From: UBA5239 sp040391785
GTDB taxonomy: Bacteria; Verrucomicrobiota; Lentisphaeria; Victivallales; Victivallaceae
Direction: 5' to 3'
Assembly: GCA_040391785.1 (NCBI GenBank)
Contig: JBEBXH010000009.1
Coordinates: 47,394 to 111,393 of the forward strand
Length of the DNA stretch: 64,000 bases
Shown: positions 32,221-40,865 of the stretch, in pieces
How the letters are laid out: each line of letters opens with the position of its first letter
Position numbering within the stretch: position 1 is the stretch's first letter
Made by a program: the position numbers and the translations under genes
Notes under the pieces: model-generated
Told to the model about the DNA's origin: nothing
Databases searched by the model: none
The model's input: only the letters and a program-made list of their open reading frames with translations

Positions 32221-33654
32221 ATGCAGAGAAATTATTTGAAGAAAACTAAAATCGTGGCGACGATTTCCTCGTTGAATTGTGGTGAGGAGTTGATACGCAG
32301 TTTGTATGCCGCCGGCATGGATGTGGCCCGGCTGAATACCGCTCATATGTCCGTGGACGAAGCTGCCCAGGTGGTGACGAATATCCGCAAGGTTTCCGAC
32401 AAAATCGCGATTCTGATCGATACGAAGGGCCCGAATATCCGCTCCTGCAATACGGAGCCGATCGAGCTGAAAGCCGGTGACGAAGTCCGGATTTACAGCG
32501 ATGCGGCGATGGAAGGCGACAAGGCTTTTCAGGTGAATTATTCCCGGTTCATCTCCGAGGTGGCCATCGGGCAGCACGTGCTGATCGATGATGGCGAAAT
32601 GGAGTTGCGCATCGTTCAGAAAGAAAGCAAATACCTTTCCTGCCGCGCGCTGGAGGATGGTACGATCCAGCCGCACAAATCCATCAATGTGCCGGGGGCG
32701 AAACTGCGTGCTCCGGCATTGACCGAAAATGACCGGCGGTTCATCAAATTCGCCATCGACAACAAGCTTGATTTTATTGCGCATTCCTTTGTCCGCAACC
32801 GCGACGATATCATGGCCGTGCAGAGCATTCTGGACACTGATAACAGCCCCATCCAGATCATCGCCAAGATCGAGAATCAAGAAGGCGTGGACAACATGGA
32901 ATCGATCATGAATTCCTGTGCCGGGCTGATGGTGGCGCGTGGAGACCTGGGGATCGAAATTCCGCTGGAGGAAGTGCCGATTATCCAGAAAAAGATGATT
33001 TATGAGTGCATGGTTCACTGCAAGGTCGTGATTACCGCCACGCAAATGCTGCAGAGTATGATGGAGAATCCGCGGCCGACCCGCGCCGAAGTCAGCGACG
33101 TGGCCAACGCCGTTTTTGACGGTACCGACGCGGTGATGCTGAGCGGCGAAACCGCGCAGGGCAAATACCCCGAGCGCGCCGTACAGATGATGTCGCGGAT
33201 TATTTGCGAAGCGGAATTGCTCGGCCGGAGCCATTTCGCCCGTCCCGACAAAGTGTTCGATGCCGAGGATCCCGTTTCCAGCTATCTGGTGAAAATGGCG
33301 GCCCGCGCCAACGATTCGCTGCCGGTGAAGGCGATTATCAGCAACACCGCCACCGGCAATTCCTGCCGGATGATTGCGGCGTACCGCGGCACGATTCCGG
33401 TGTTTGCGCTGAGCTACAACCCGACGGTGGTGCGCCAGCTGGCATTGAGCTACGGCGTTTACGCCACGCACAGCAAATTCCTGAATTCGCCCACTGAAAT
33501 CCTCAAGAATTCGCTCGAACTGCTGGTCGAAGAAAAGAAAATCGGCAAAGAGGACCTGATCGTGACGCTCGGCAAATTCCTGGCGAACACCTCAAGTCTC
33601 TGCGGGATTCTAAAAGCCGGAGCGCTGCTCGACAGAATAAACACCGAAAAGTAA
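32221..33654 (+). CDS. pyk: Pyruvate kinase with altered monovalent-cation site
   Basis: 477 residues. It transfers phosphate from phosphoenolpyruvate to ADP. The barrel shows KIVATISS (10-17), D67-T68-K69-G70-P71, IIAKIENQEG with the catalytic Lys, ARGDLG, the Thr of ATQML, and NPRPTRAEVSDVANAVFDGTD. The C-domain runs from about residue 345. Compared with rabbit muscle enzyme, N39 (N75) and H42 (H78) are kept, but A41 replaces S77, a potassium ligand, and N72 replaces E117. K+-independent enzymes carry Lys at the latter. Cation dependence may thus be unusual. Followed by copy 2 of the three-hairpin repeat. Confidence 0.93.
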   Translation: MQRNYLKKTKIVATISSLNCGEELIRSLYAAGMDVARLNTAHMSVDEAAQVVTNIRKVSDKIAILIDTKGPNIRSCNTEPIELKAGDEVRIYSDAAMEGDKAFQVNYSRFISEVAIGQHVLIDDGEMELRIVQKESKYLSCRALEDGTIQPHKSINVPGAKLRAPALTENDRRFIKFAIDNKLDFIAHSFVRNRDDIMAVQSILDTDNSPIQIIAKIENQEGVDNMESIMNSCAGLMVARGDLGIEIPLEEVPIIQKKMIYECMVHCKVVITATQMLQSMMENPRPTRAEVSDVANAVFDGTDAVMLSGETAQGKYPERAVQMMSRIICEAELLGRSHFARPDKVFDAEDPVSSYLVKMAARANDSLPVKAIISNTATGNSCRMIAAYRGTIPVFALSYNPTVVRQLALSYGVYATHSKFLNSPTEILKNSLELLVEEKKIGKEDLIVTLGKFLANTSSLCGILKAGALLDRINTEK

Positions 33655-33666
33655 GAAAAGGCAGTG

Positions 33667-33812
33667 AATGCGAGGAACTGCGCGTTCCTCGCGCTCCAGC
33701 GGCCGAGCGCCGGCACCGGCAGGCCGAATTGGCCTGCACCTTGGTACTTTTTAAAAAGGGGGATCCGCGAGTTTCCGACTCGCGTTCGGTGGCTGCCGCC
33801 CCGGAACCCTGC
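33667..33812 (+). repeat. Three-hairpin dispersed repeat, copy 2
   Basis: Starts 12 bases after the pyk stop. Hairpin 1: GCGAGGAAC-TGCGC-GTTCCTCGC (33670-33692). Hairpin 2: GCAGGCC-GAATT-GGCCTGC (33719-33737). Hairpin 3: CGCGAGT-TTCCG-ACTCGCG (33766-33784). Then GGTGGCTGCCGCCCC (33788-33802) and GAACCCTGC (33804-33812), as in copy 1. Stem 2 differs from copy 1 on both sides so that pairing is kept; loops GAATT and TTCCG are identical. Confidence 0.8.
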
Positions 33813-33935
33813 CGGAAGGTTTTCGCCTGATGCAGGTTTCCGGCGGATTCTTTGAAGGCGAATGCGTATATTCCCCATTGAATAATTGTTTTCAGGCGCT
33901 ACTATAAAAGCAAAGACAGCCTGGAAACAATTTTT

Positions 33936-35930
33936 ATGCATATTCTCCGGAAAATTATCGGCATTCCCATTGAGGCCCCGCTGGTCCTGCGGGCACTGAT
34001 GCTGCTTTACGCCCTGCCGTACGTCGGCGTTTGGTACTACATGCCCTTGATGCATTATGTGGAATTTCAGTGTTTGTGCGACGCCTCTCCTGGCGGTATC
34101 GTCAGCGACACGATCGTTTTGCTGTTCAATGTGATCTGGCTATATGGGTTTACAATTGTTTTTATTTATTCCTTACGGCTGGCTCGTCTGAAAGGTTTCC
34201 TACCGGTATTTGAGAAATGCCGTTGGCGCGACCTTGCGATATTCATTCTGCCGATTCATACCCTGATCTACCGCTTGGGTGATTTTTCCGGAGGCACGGC
34301 GAGACGGTATTCGCAGGCGGCCATGATCTTGTGGAGCGGGGTGACTGTATGTGCAATCGCGGCGCTTGTTTCGGGCTGGTACTATCTATTTTTGCCGGCG
34401 GTACTTCTGTTCCCGCTGGATTTCTGGCTGGTCAGCCGGACCCTGATTTCCGCGGCGGATCTGAAATGGTGTACTGTCTGGAAATGGTTTGTCGGTTGCC
34501 TGGCGGTGGCGATGATTGGAGTTCACATGACCTTATTCGGCTGGACATTTGTCATAGACCGGCGGATAGATGCTGGTGAGCAGAAATTAAAGGAAACATT
34601 TGGTTATTCTCTGACGAAAGAGGGAGTTAAGGCATATTACTTAAAGGGATTGACGCCGAACTATCGGCAAATCTTTGACAAAGATGATTTAGATGAAGAA
34701 TTGACGCCGGTAATCAAGGGGTACGATATTGAGTTATCAAAAAAAGAGTACGAACTTAGTCGAAAGTGGTTGATGGCAAATCAGAAAAAGATTGCCACCA
34801 TGGATGAATTGATTGGGCAGGGGTATATCAAGGAGGATTGTCCGCCGGATCGCATATTCAGGAATTCGTCACGGCTTACCGAGCATCGGATATGGCTGGA
34901 AATCAATATGATAAGATTGAGGATGGCCCTGTACGATAAGGATCAGGCGGCGGTGATAGGGGTTCTGCGTCAATACCAGGAACTTCTTAAAATTGCAGCA
35001 GATGGAGTTTCAAACGATGAGCGGATTATAGCCAAAAGAACTATAATTGAGCGAAACTGGGCTTTAGAGCGTGCGTTGGCAGCTGGTATTTTGAATAGGG
35101 AGTTCATAAATGAACTTATTGTGGAGATTGAGGCATATAGGAAGAGTTGGCTCGAGCGGTATTATCATTTCAAATACCTGCACATGGCTGAGAGTTATAA
35201 TCGCAACTGCCGTCTTCAGTGTTTAAATGAAGTGCTTGACGACATGCTGTTTTTTAGATCTGGTATTAAACATGAGAATTGCATGGATATGAAAACTCTG
35301 GTTGGCCGCCTGTTGTCGGCTCCGTTTTATGTTGAAACTCGGAGTTGGGGCCTTGATTGTTATGAGGAAATGAACTACGTTATCGAGGGATTGCCAAAAT
35401 GGCGAAAATATGCGAGACAGAAGTCTTATGAGCGGCAGGATGTCGATCAGCTTCTGCCGCTGGTAGCTCTCAAGATCGAGTTGTATCGTCAGGAGCATGG
35501 CGAAATACCGGAAACACTTGAGGCATTGGTTCCGGAATATATGAATACGGTGCCATTGGACCCCATGGATGGTAAGAGACTGCGTTATCAGGCAGGTATG
35601 ATTGAAACACTGGTTGAGAAAATCGAGGCTCCTGAGGATGAGCATGATCTTGGGGATGCACGGGAGGCTTCGAAGAAGAGCAAAAATGAAGAGGACGATT
35701 TTTGGAGTGGAATTGGCAAACAAGATTCTGATCTGATTTATTATTCACGTGATATGGAAGATTTTTGGGGAAGTAGGCCGCCTAAGCGGACTATCGTAAG
35801 ATTGGAGGGGTGGCGGGTTTATTCCATCGGTTGGGACTTGATTGATCAAAATGGGCAGGATTGGAAACGCAAACAATATGACAAGGAACATGATATCAGC
35901 TTCACGGTTATCGGGACAAACAGGCGATGA
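33936..35930 (+). CDS. Large membrane protein of unknown function with pseudopilin-like tail
   Basis: 664 residues. About five membrane helices lie in the first 215 residues (near 15-37, 58-84, 102-120, 128-168, 190-212), followed by a soluble, partly coiled region. Near residues 500-550 the text VALKIELYRQEHGEIPETL ... PEYMNTVPLDPMDG ... GWRVYSIGWDLIDQNG matches the C-terminal pattern of pseudopilin-like proteins widespread in Planctomycetes and relatives. An acidic insert (EDEHDLGDAREASKK) splits that pattern. From about 34600 the codons become AT-richer than in the first 650 bases and in the flanking genes. No family name recognised. It stands alone. Confidence 0.7.
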   Translation: MHILRKIIGIPIEAPLVLRALMLLYALPYVGVWYYMPLMHYVEFQCLCDASPGGIVSDTIVLLFNVIWLYGFTIVFIYSLRLARLKGFLPVFEKCRWRDLAIFILPIHTLIYRLGDFSGGTARRYSQAAMILWSGVTVCAIAALVSGWYYLFLPAVLLFPLDFWLVSRTLISAADLKWCTVWKWFVGCLAVAMIGVHMTLFGWTFVIDRRIDAGEQKLKETFGYSLTKEGVKAYYLKGLTPNYRQIFDKDDLDEELTPVIKGYDIELSKKEYELSRKWLMANQKKIATMDELIGQGYIKEDCPPDRIFRNSSRLTEHRIWLEINMIRLRMALYDKDQAAVIGVLRQYQELLKIAADGVSNDERIIAKRTIIERNWALERALAAGILNREFINELIVEIEAYRKSWLERYYHFKYLHMAESYNRNCRLQCLNEVLDDMLFFRSGIKHENCMDMKTLVGRLLSAPFYVETRSWGLDCYEEMNYVIEGLPKWRKYARQKSYERQDVDQLLPLVALKIELYRQEHGEIPETLEALVPEYMNTVPLDPMDGKRLRYQAGMIETLVEKIEAPEDEHDLGDAREASKKSKNEEDDFWSGIGKQDSDLIYYSRDMEDFWGSRPPKRTIVRLEGWRVYSIGWDLIDQNGQDWKRKQYDKEHDISFTVIGTNRR

Positions 35931-35945
35931 GGTTGGGGACTGGCA

Positions 35946-35981
35946 TCCTATTTGTCCTATGCGTCCCATCCGTCCTATTGA
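35946..35981. repeat. Period-9 array of four TCCTATNNG units
   Basis: TCCTATTTG, TCCTATGCG, TCCCATCCG, TCCTATTGA follow without gap, starting 16 bases after the stop of the large membrane protein gene. One arm only; no inverted partner was found nearby. Confidence 0.75.
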
Positions 35982-36042
35982 CGAACTGTTTGGAGAAAAT
36001 GAAAGTTTCCCGAAAAAATATTCTGAGCGGGGGGATTGCGGC

Positions 36043-36070
36043 TTGAAAAAATTTGCGTTTATGATATATT
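36043..36070 (+). promoter_or_regulatory. Promoter of the rpmF-plsX unit
   Basis: TTGAAA (36043-36048), 16-base spacer, TATATT (36065-36070), 61 bases before rpmF. Confidence 0.5.
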
Positions 36071-36130
36071 CTATAGTTTATTATTGGTAATAGTAAAACC
36101 GAATGAAAATCCAAATCAGGAGATCCGAAA

Positions 36131-36310
36131 ATGGCGGTACCGAAAAGAAAAATGTCGAAAATGAAAATACGTCAGCGCAAAGCTGCGAACCGTTACGAAG
36201 GTGTGCAGGCTACTTTTTGCACCAATTGCCAGGCCCCGCTGATGCCGCACCGTGCGTGCACCGCTTGCGGTTTCTACAAGGGCAAGCAAGTTCTGTCGAC
36301 CGAAGCATAA
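36131..36310 (+). CDS. rpmF: 50S ribosomal protein L32
   Basis: 59 residues: MAVPKRKMSKMKIRQRKAAN, then four Cys at 30, 33, 43 and 46 (CTNC and CTAC) forming the zinc ribbon of bacterial L32. The basic start MAVPKRK is diagnostic. It is a component of the large subunit near the peptidyl-transferase region. The rpmF-plsX-fabH order is found in many bacteria and links ribosome and membrane-lipid synthesis. Below 60 residues, so easily lost in automatic annotation; a different, longer frame over the same bases is a shadow. Confidence 0.95.
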   Translation: MAVPKRKMSKMKIRQRKAANRYEGVQATFCTNCQAPLMPHRACTACGFYKGKQVLSTEA

Positions 36311-36322
36311 GACTACAAGATT

Positions 36323-37363
36323 ATGATCAGGATCGCGGTTGATGCGATGGGGGGCGACCATGCCCCGGCGGTGGTGATCGAAGGTCTTACCGCAGCTCTG
36401 TATGACTTCCCGGAATATGAATTGACGATTGTCGGGCATCAGGGCAAGATTTCGTATTATCTGGAAAAATACGGACTCACCGATCACCCCCGGATCAAGC
36501 TGGTTCACGCCGAAGAAACGGTGGAAATGGACGAACCGGCCACGGTTGCCGTCCGCGGCAAGCGCAACTCCTCGATCACCATGTGCGCCAAATTAATGCG
36601 CGACAAAAAAGTGGATGCGGTATTCAGCGCCGGCCATACCGGCGCCGCAGTGGCCGTATCCACGGTTCTTGTCCGGACTCTGGAAGGTATCCAGCGTCCG
36701 GCGATTGCCACGCTCATGCCGGGTATGTACGGCAAATATATCTTGTTGGATTCCGGCGCCAACCCCGACTGCGAAGCAATCAATCTGGTGCAGTTTGCGC
36801 TGATGGGCGAAGCTTATGCCGAGTTTTACTTTGACATGAAGGAGCCGCGTATCGGTCTCCTGAGCGTGGGCGAAGAAGATTCGAAAGGCAACGAGCTGAC
36901 CAAGGAAGCGTTCAAGCGGCTCTCTGCCATGCCGATCAACTTCGTCGGCAACGTGGAGGGCAATACGATTTTCGAGAATATTACCGAAGTGGTTATTTGC
37001 GATGGATTTGTCGGTAATATCCTGTTGAAAGGCTGCGAGGGGCTGGCAAAGTCCGTCATGTACTGGATGAAAGGGGTTATGACCAAGAATCCGGTGCGGA
37101 TGACCGGGGCCATGCTGGCGCGCAATGCATTCAAGGACCTCAAATCCTTTGCCGACGCCGAGGATATCGGCGGGGCGCCGCTGTTGGGAATCAACGGAGT
37201 TATGATTATCGGGCACGGATCGTCGACGCCGCGCGCGGTACGCAACGGCATCAAGGTGGCTGGAGAATTCGTAAAGTTCGGCATGAACGACAAGATCATG
37301 GCCCGGGTGAAGGAAACCGGGGCACAGGCCGCCGCGGTCGAACCGGATCTTGGGAAAAAATAA
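36323..37363 (+). CDS. plsX: Phosphate acyltransferase
   Basis: 346 residues. It makes acyl-phosphate from acyl-ACP at the membrane, the first step of phospholipid synthesis with PlsY. MIRIAVDAMGGDHAP (1-15) is the family start. FSAGHTGAAVAVS, LDSGANPDC and GLLSVGEEDSKGN (about 176-188) follow in order, as does CDGFVGNILLK. It lies 12 bases after rpmF on the same transcript. The ribosome site is weak, suggesting translational coupling to rpmF. Confidence 0.95.
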   Translation: MIRIAVDAMGGDHAPAVVIEGLTAALYDFPEYELTIVGHQGKISYYLEKYGLTDHPRIKLVHAEETVEMDEPATVAVRGKRNSSITMCAKLMRDKKVDAVFSAGHTGAAVAVSTVLVRTLEGIQRPAIATLMPGMYGKYILLDSGANPDCEAINLVQFALMGEAYAEFYFDMKEPRIGLLSVGEEDSKGNELTKEAFKRLSAMPINFVGNVEGNTIFENITEVVICDGFVGNILLKGCEGLAKSVMYWMKGVMTKNPVRMTGAMLARNAFKDLKSFADAEDIGGAPLLGINGVMIIGHGSSTPRAVRNGIKVAGEFVKFGMNDKIMARVKETGAQAAAVEPDLGKK

Positions 37364-37389
37364 GTATTGAAAATAATGCTCGAGTCTAT

Positions 37390-37417
37390 TTGACAAAAGT
37401 ATAAAGATAGATAAATT
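37390..37417 (+). promoter_or_regulatory. Internal promoter before fabH
   Basis: TTGACA (37390-37395), 16-base spacer, TAAATT (37412-37417), in the 102-base gap between plsX and fabH. Confidence 0.5.
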
Positions 37418-37465
37418 AAGTCTAAATATTAAGATGGAATTTATCGCGCAGCTCAGGAGATTTTG

Positions 37466-38443
37466 ATGGGTGTAAAGATAATAGGTACCGGGTCATACGT
37501 TCCCGAGAAGGTTATGACCAATGCCGATTTGATGAAATTGGTGGATACCAGTGATGAATGGATTATAACCCGTACCGGAATTAACGAGCGTCGCATTGCG
37601 GCGGACGACCAGTCGACTTCCGACCTGGCATATCCCGCCGCCCTCCGGGCCCTCGAAGCCGCCAACATCAAAGCCGAAGAACTCGACGGAATCATCATGG
37701 CCACGGTGACCCCGGACCAGATTCTTCCGAGCACGGCTTGTCTGATCCAGAAACGTCTGGGAAATAAAAAAGCATTTTGCTTTGACCTTCAGGCCGCGTG
37801 TACCGGGATGCTCTATGCATTGGAATTGGCGCATTCTCTGATGATCGCCAATAAGAAATACAATAAAATCCTGGTCGCTGCCGCAGAAAAATTGTCCTAC
37901 ATCACCGATTGGTCGGACCGCAACACCTGTGTGCTTTTCGGCGACGGCGCCGCCGCGTTGGTGCTGGAACGGACCGAAGATGATTCGATTCTTGCCTCAA
38001 GTCTGCATGCTGACGGCAGTTTCACCGATATCTTGAAAGTGGAAGGCGGCGGCAGCCGTATACCATTGACTGCTGAAAATATCGGCACCGGTATCAACTG
38101 TATCAAAATGGACGGCCGCGAGGTCTTCAAGCATGCTGTCGGTGCCATGGCGAGTACCTGCGAGGAAGTCATGGCCATGGCCGGCATGACCAATAAAGAC
38201 ATCGACTGGCTGGTGCCGCATCAGGCGAACTTGCGCATCATGAACATGGTGGCGCACCGCGTCAATATCGGCAGCGAGCGTGTTTATGTCAATGTCAACC
38301 GCTACGGCAATACTTCGGCCGCCACCATCGGCATCTGTCTCGACGAAATGATCCGCGGAGGTATGATCAAGCGGGGACAGAATATCCTGATGACTGCGTT
38401 CGGCGGCGGTTTGACCTGGGGTTCGATTATCCTCCGCTACTGA
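37466..38443 (+). CDS. fabH: Beta-ketoacyl-ACP synthase III
   Basis: 325 residues from the ATG at 37466, with AGGAG before it (the TTG codon just upstream is not the start). It condenses acetyl-CoA with malonyl-ACP to start fatty-acid synthesis. The triad is C112 (QAACTGM), H252 (VPHQAN) and N282 (RYGNTSAA), close to the E. coli numbering. DEWIITRTGINERRIA is the usual N-terminal segment. The stop overlaps the next start (TGATG). Confidence 0.95.
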   Translation: MGVKIIGTGSYVPEKVMTNADLMKLVDTSDEWIITRTGINERRIAADDQSTSDLAYPAALRALEAANIKAEELDGIIMATVTPDQILPSTACLIQKRLGNKKAFCFDLQAACTGMLYALELAHSLMIANKKYNKILVAAAEKLSYITDWSDRNTCVLFGDGAAALVLERTEDDSILASSLHADGSFTDILKVEGGGSRIPLTAENIGTGINCIKMDGREVFKHAVGAMASTCEEVMAMAGMTNKDIDWLVPHQANLRIMNMVAHRVNIGSERVYVNVNRYGNTSAATIGICLDEMIRGGMIKRGQNILMTAFGGGLTWGSIILRY

Positions 38444-39582
38444 TGAAAATCGTCATTGCTCCCGATTCATTCAAAGGCAGCCTCCGCAGTCCGGAGGTAT
38501 GCCGCGCAATTGCTTCCGGTTTCCGCAAAGTTTTTCCCGATGCCGAATTGATTCTCATTCCTATGGCCGACGGCGGCGAGGGCACTACCGATGCGGCCAT
38601 CCAGGCGACCGGCGGCTCCCTGAAAACGCTGAATGTTCATGACCCCCTGATGCGGCAAGTCGATGCCGCCTACGGCATTACGCCCGCCGGGCAGGCCGTG
38701 CTTGAAATGGCTTCTGCCGGCGGTCTTGAACTGATCGCCGATCACGAGCGCAATCCGCTGAAAACCACCACCTTCGGCGTCGGCGAAATCCTGTGCCGGA
38801 TCATCAATGACGGAGCCCGGGAAATTATCCTCGGCATCGGCGGCAGCGCCACGGTCGACGGCGGCGCCGGGATGCTGCAGGCGCTGGGTTTCGTCCTGCT
38901 GGACAAAGACGGCAATCCGTTGGCCGATGGAATCGGCGGCGGCGGCCTGCTTCAAATCGCTTCGCTCGACACTTCCAAGGTCTTGTCCGGACTCGAAAAT
39001 ATCACCATCAAAGTCGCTTGCGACGTGACCAATCCGTTGCTCGGCCCTGCTGGCGCGGCCACAGTGTTCGGCCCGCAGAAAGGCGCTACGCCCGCCATGG
39101 TCGGCGAGCTGGAAGCAAATCTTGCCCATTGGTTCGATATCCTGAAAAAACAGGGGCTTTGCGATGATTGCAGCCATCCCGGGGATGGTGCCGCCGGCGG
39201 TCTGGGGTTTGCGTTGCGGACGGTTCTGAAGGCGCAGATTACCTCCGGGGCCGGACTGATGATCGATCTTGCCGGACTGAAAAATCATTTGCATAATGCC
39301 GATCTGCTGGTCACCGGGGAGGGCTGTTCGGACAGCCAGACCGCCGACGGCAAGCTTTGTGCGGTTGTGGCTCAAACCGCCGCCGCCGCGGGCGTCCCGG
39401 CGATCCTGCTTTCGGGCGCTCTGCGCGGTGATATTACACCGCTGGAGAAGCTTTTTTCCGCGGTATTCAGCATTGCCCGCGGCCCCGGCGCGCTGGAAGA
39501 CGCCATGCGCAATACCGCCGCCAACCTCGAACACGCTGCCGCGAACATCGGCGCCCTCCTGAAGCTGAGTGCCAGGCAATAA
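38443..39582 (+). CDS. Glycerate kinase (GlxK/GarK class)
   Basis: 379 residues. It phosphorylates glycerate to 2- or 3-phosphoglycerate. MKIVIAPDSFKGSLRSPEVC, PMADGGEGTTDA, LGIGGSATVDGGAGMLQALG and TGEGCSDSQT are the conserved blocks of class I, in order. It overlaps fabH by one base. Its place after fabH is metabolically odd: the product enters lower glycolysis, so it may feed carbon from sugar-acid breakdown. Confidence 0.93.
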   Translation: MKIVIAPDSFKGSLRSPEVCRAIASGFRKVFPDAELILIPMADGGEGTTDAAIQATGGSLKTLNVHDPLMRQVDAAYGITPAGQAVLEMASAGGLELIADHERNPLKTTTFGVGEILCRIINDGAREIILGIGGSATVDGGAGMLQALGFVLLDKDGNPLADGIGGGGLLQIASLDTSKVLSGLENITIKVACDVTNPLLGPAGAATVFGPQKGATPAMVGELEANLAHWFDILKKQGLCDDCSHPGDGAAGGLGFALRTVLKAQITSGAGLMIDLAGLKNHLHNADLLVTGEGCSDSQTADGKLCAVVAQTAAAAGVPAILLSGALRGDITPLEKLFSAVFSIARGPGALEDAMRNTAANLEHAAANIGALLKLSARQ

Positions 39583-39693
39583 CCTTCAGGACACATCTGC
39601 TTGATGATATAATTTTCTGTCTAATTTAAAAGTGGACTTGAAAAAAGTCACACTTCGTGTTATTGTTATACAAATAATAATATGGAGGTTGTC

Positions 39694-40860
39694 ATGATCG
39701 AAAGAGCCATAAAGGCGCAATTGTTTCGCCTTGCCGGATATTTTCCGGTGGTGACATTGCTTGGGCCGAGACAGTCCGGCAAAACAACTTTGGCTAAGGC
39801 TTGTTTTCCTGAGCATGCTTATGTCAATCTCGATGATCAGGCGGGGCGGCAAATCGCTATTGATGACCCGGTTGCCTTTTTTAGATTGAATCCGCCGCCG
39901 GTCATTATTGACGAGGTGCAGCGGGTCCCGCAATTGCTTAATGCCATTCAATTGCTGGCAGATGCGCAGGATCGGAATGGTATTTTTATTCTCACCGGTT
40001 CTCATCAGCCCGAGCTCCACGCCGGAATCACTCAGTCATTGGCGGGGCGGACCGGAATTTTGAAATTGTTGCCGCTTTCCATTGCAGAATTGTCGCAGGC
40101 TGGAATCAGACTCGAGCGTGACGAATATATTCTGAATGGTTTTATGCCGCGTCTTTACGATAAAAAGATTCCTCCCGATGTTCTTTATGGTAATTACTAT
40201 AGTACTTATGTTGAACGAGATGTGCGGCAGTTGATTAATGTGTCCAATCAGCATGCGTTTGAGGTATTTGTCAAGCTTCTGGCCGGCAGGGTTGGGCAGA
40301 TTGTCAGCTTAAGCAGCATGGCTGGTGACGTTGGAGTTTCTTCGACTACACTTAATTCCTGGCTTTCGGTTTTGGAAGCAAGTTATATCGTATTCCGCTT
40401 GCCGTGTTATTTTGATAATTTTGGTAAACGCCAGATCAAATCACCCAAAATCTATTTTACCGATGTCGGTTTGGCGGTTTATCTTTTGGGGATTGAGAAT
40501 CTGACTCAGGTTGCTCGTGACCCGCTTTTTGGCGGCCTTTTCGAAAATATGGTCGTAGCGGAAGCTTTGAAGGCTCGCTACAACCAAGGACGAGAGCCGG
40601 AACTTTATTACTTCCGTGATAAACGAGGGCTGGAAATCGATTTGATTCTCAATCGGGGACGGAGTCTGCTGCCGGTTGAGATAAAGTCAGCCATGACTTA
40701 CGATCTTTCATTTGCCAGGAATTTGCAGAAATTCCTGTCGATCGCTAAAGATACCTTTTCGCCGACGGTTGTGTACTCCGGCGATATGGAGCCGGAGGTA
40801 CAAGGGATCAGATTCGCCAATTTCCGGAATACGGCAGACGTTATCAACACCGAAAAATAA
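39694..40860 (+). CDS. AAA-type ATPase with DUF4143 nuclease-like domain
   Basis: 388 residues from MIERAIK; GGAGG lies five bases before this ATG, and the ATG at 39682 overlaps that site. Walker A is GPRQSGKTT (24-32, K30), Walker B is VIIDEVQRV, and a sensor region GSHQPEL is followed by a helical lid. The C-terminal half (about 190-388) is DUF4143, ending in a restriction-like core (RDKRGLEIDLIL, PVEIKSA). These proteins are widespread, often variable between strains, and of unknown function, perhaps in defence or DNA handling. AT-richer than both neighbours, which hints at transfer. Confidence 0.88.
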   Translation: MIERAIKAQLFRLAGYFPVVTLLGPRQSGKTTLAKACFPEHAYVNLDDQAGRQIAIDDPVAFFRLNPPPVIIDEVQRVPQLLNAIQLLADAQDRNGIFILTGSHQPELHAGITQSLAGRTGILKLLPLSIAELSQAGIRLERDEYILNGFMPRLYDKKIPPDVLYGNYYSTYVERDVRQLINVSNQHAFEVFVKLLAGRVGQIVSLSSMAGDVGVSSTTLNSWLSVLEASYIVFRLPCYFDNFGKRQIKSPKIYFTDVGLAVYLLGIENLTQVARDPLFGGLFENMVVAEALKARYNQGREPELYYFRDKRGLEIDLILNRGRSLLPVEIKSAMTYDLSFARNLQKFLSIAKDTFSPTVVYSGDMEPEVQGIRFANFRNTADVINTEK

Positions 40861-40865
40861 GTGGC

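Noticed and set aside
33664..33855. Small protein encoded in the three-hairpin repeat after pyk
   Set aside because: The frame is not kept in copy 1 and the sequence conserves stems instead of codons.
36103..36342. 79-codon frame over the rpmF region
   Set aside because: Out of frame with the clear L32 protein, which has four zinc Cys and its own start.
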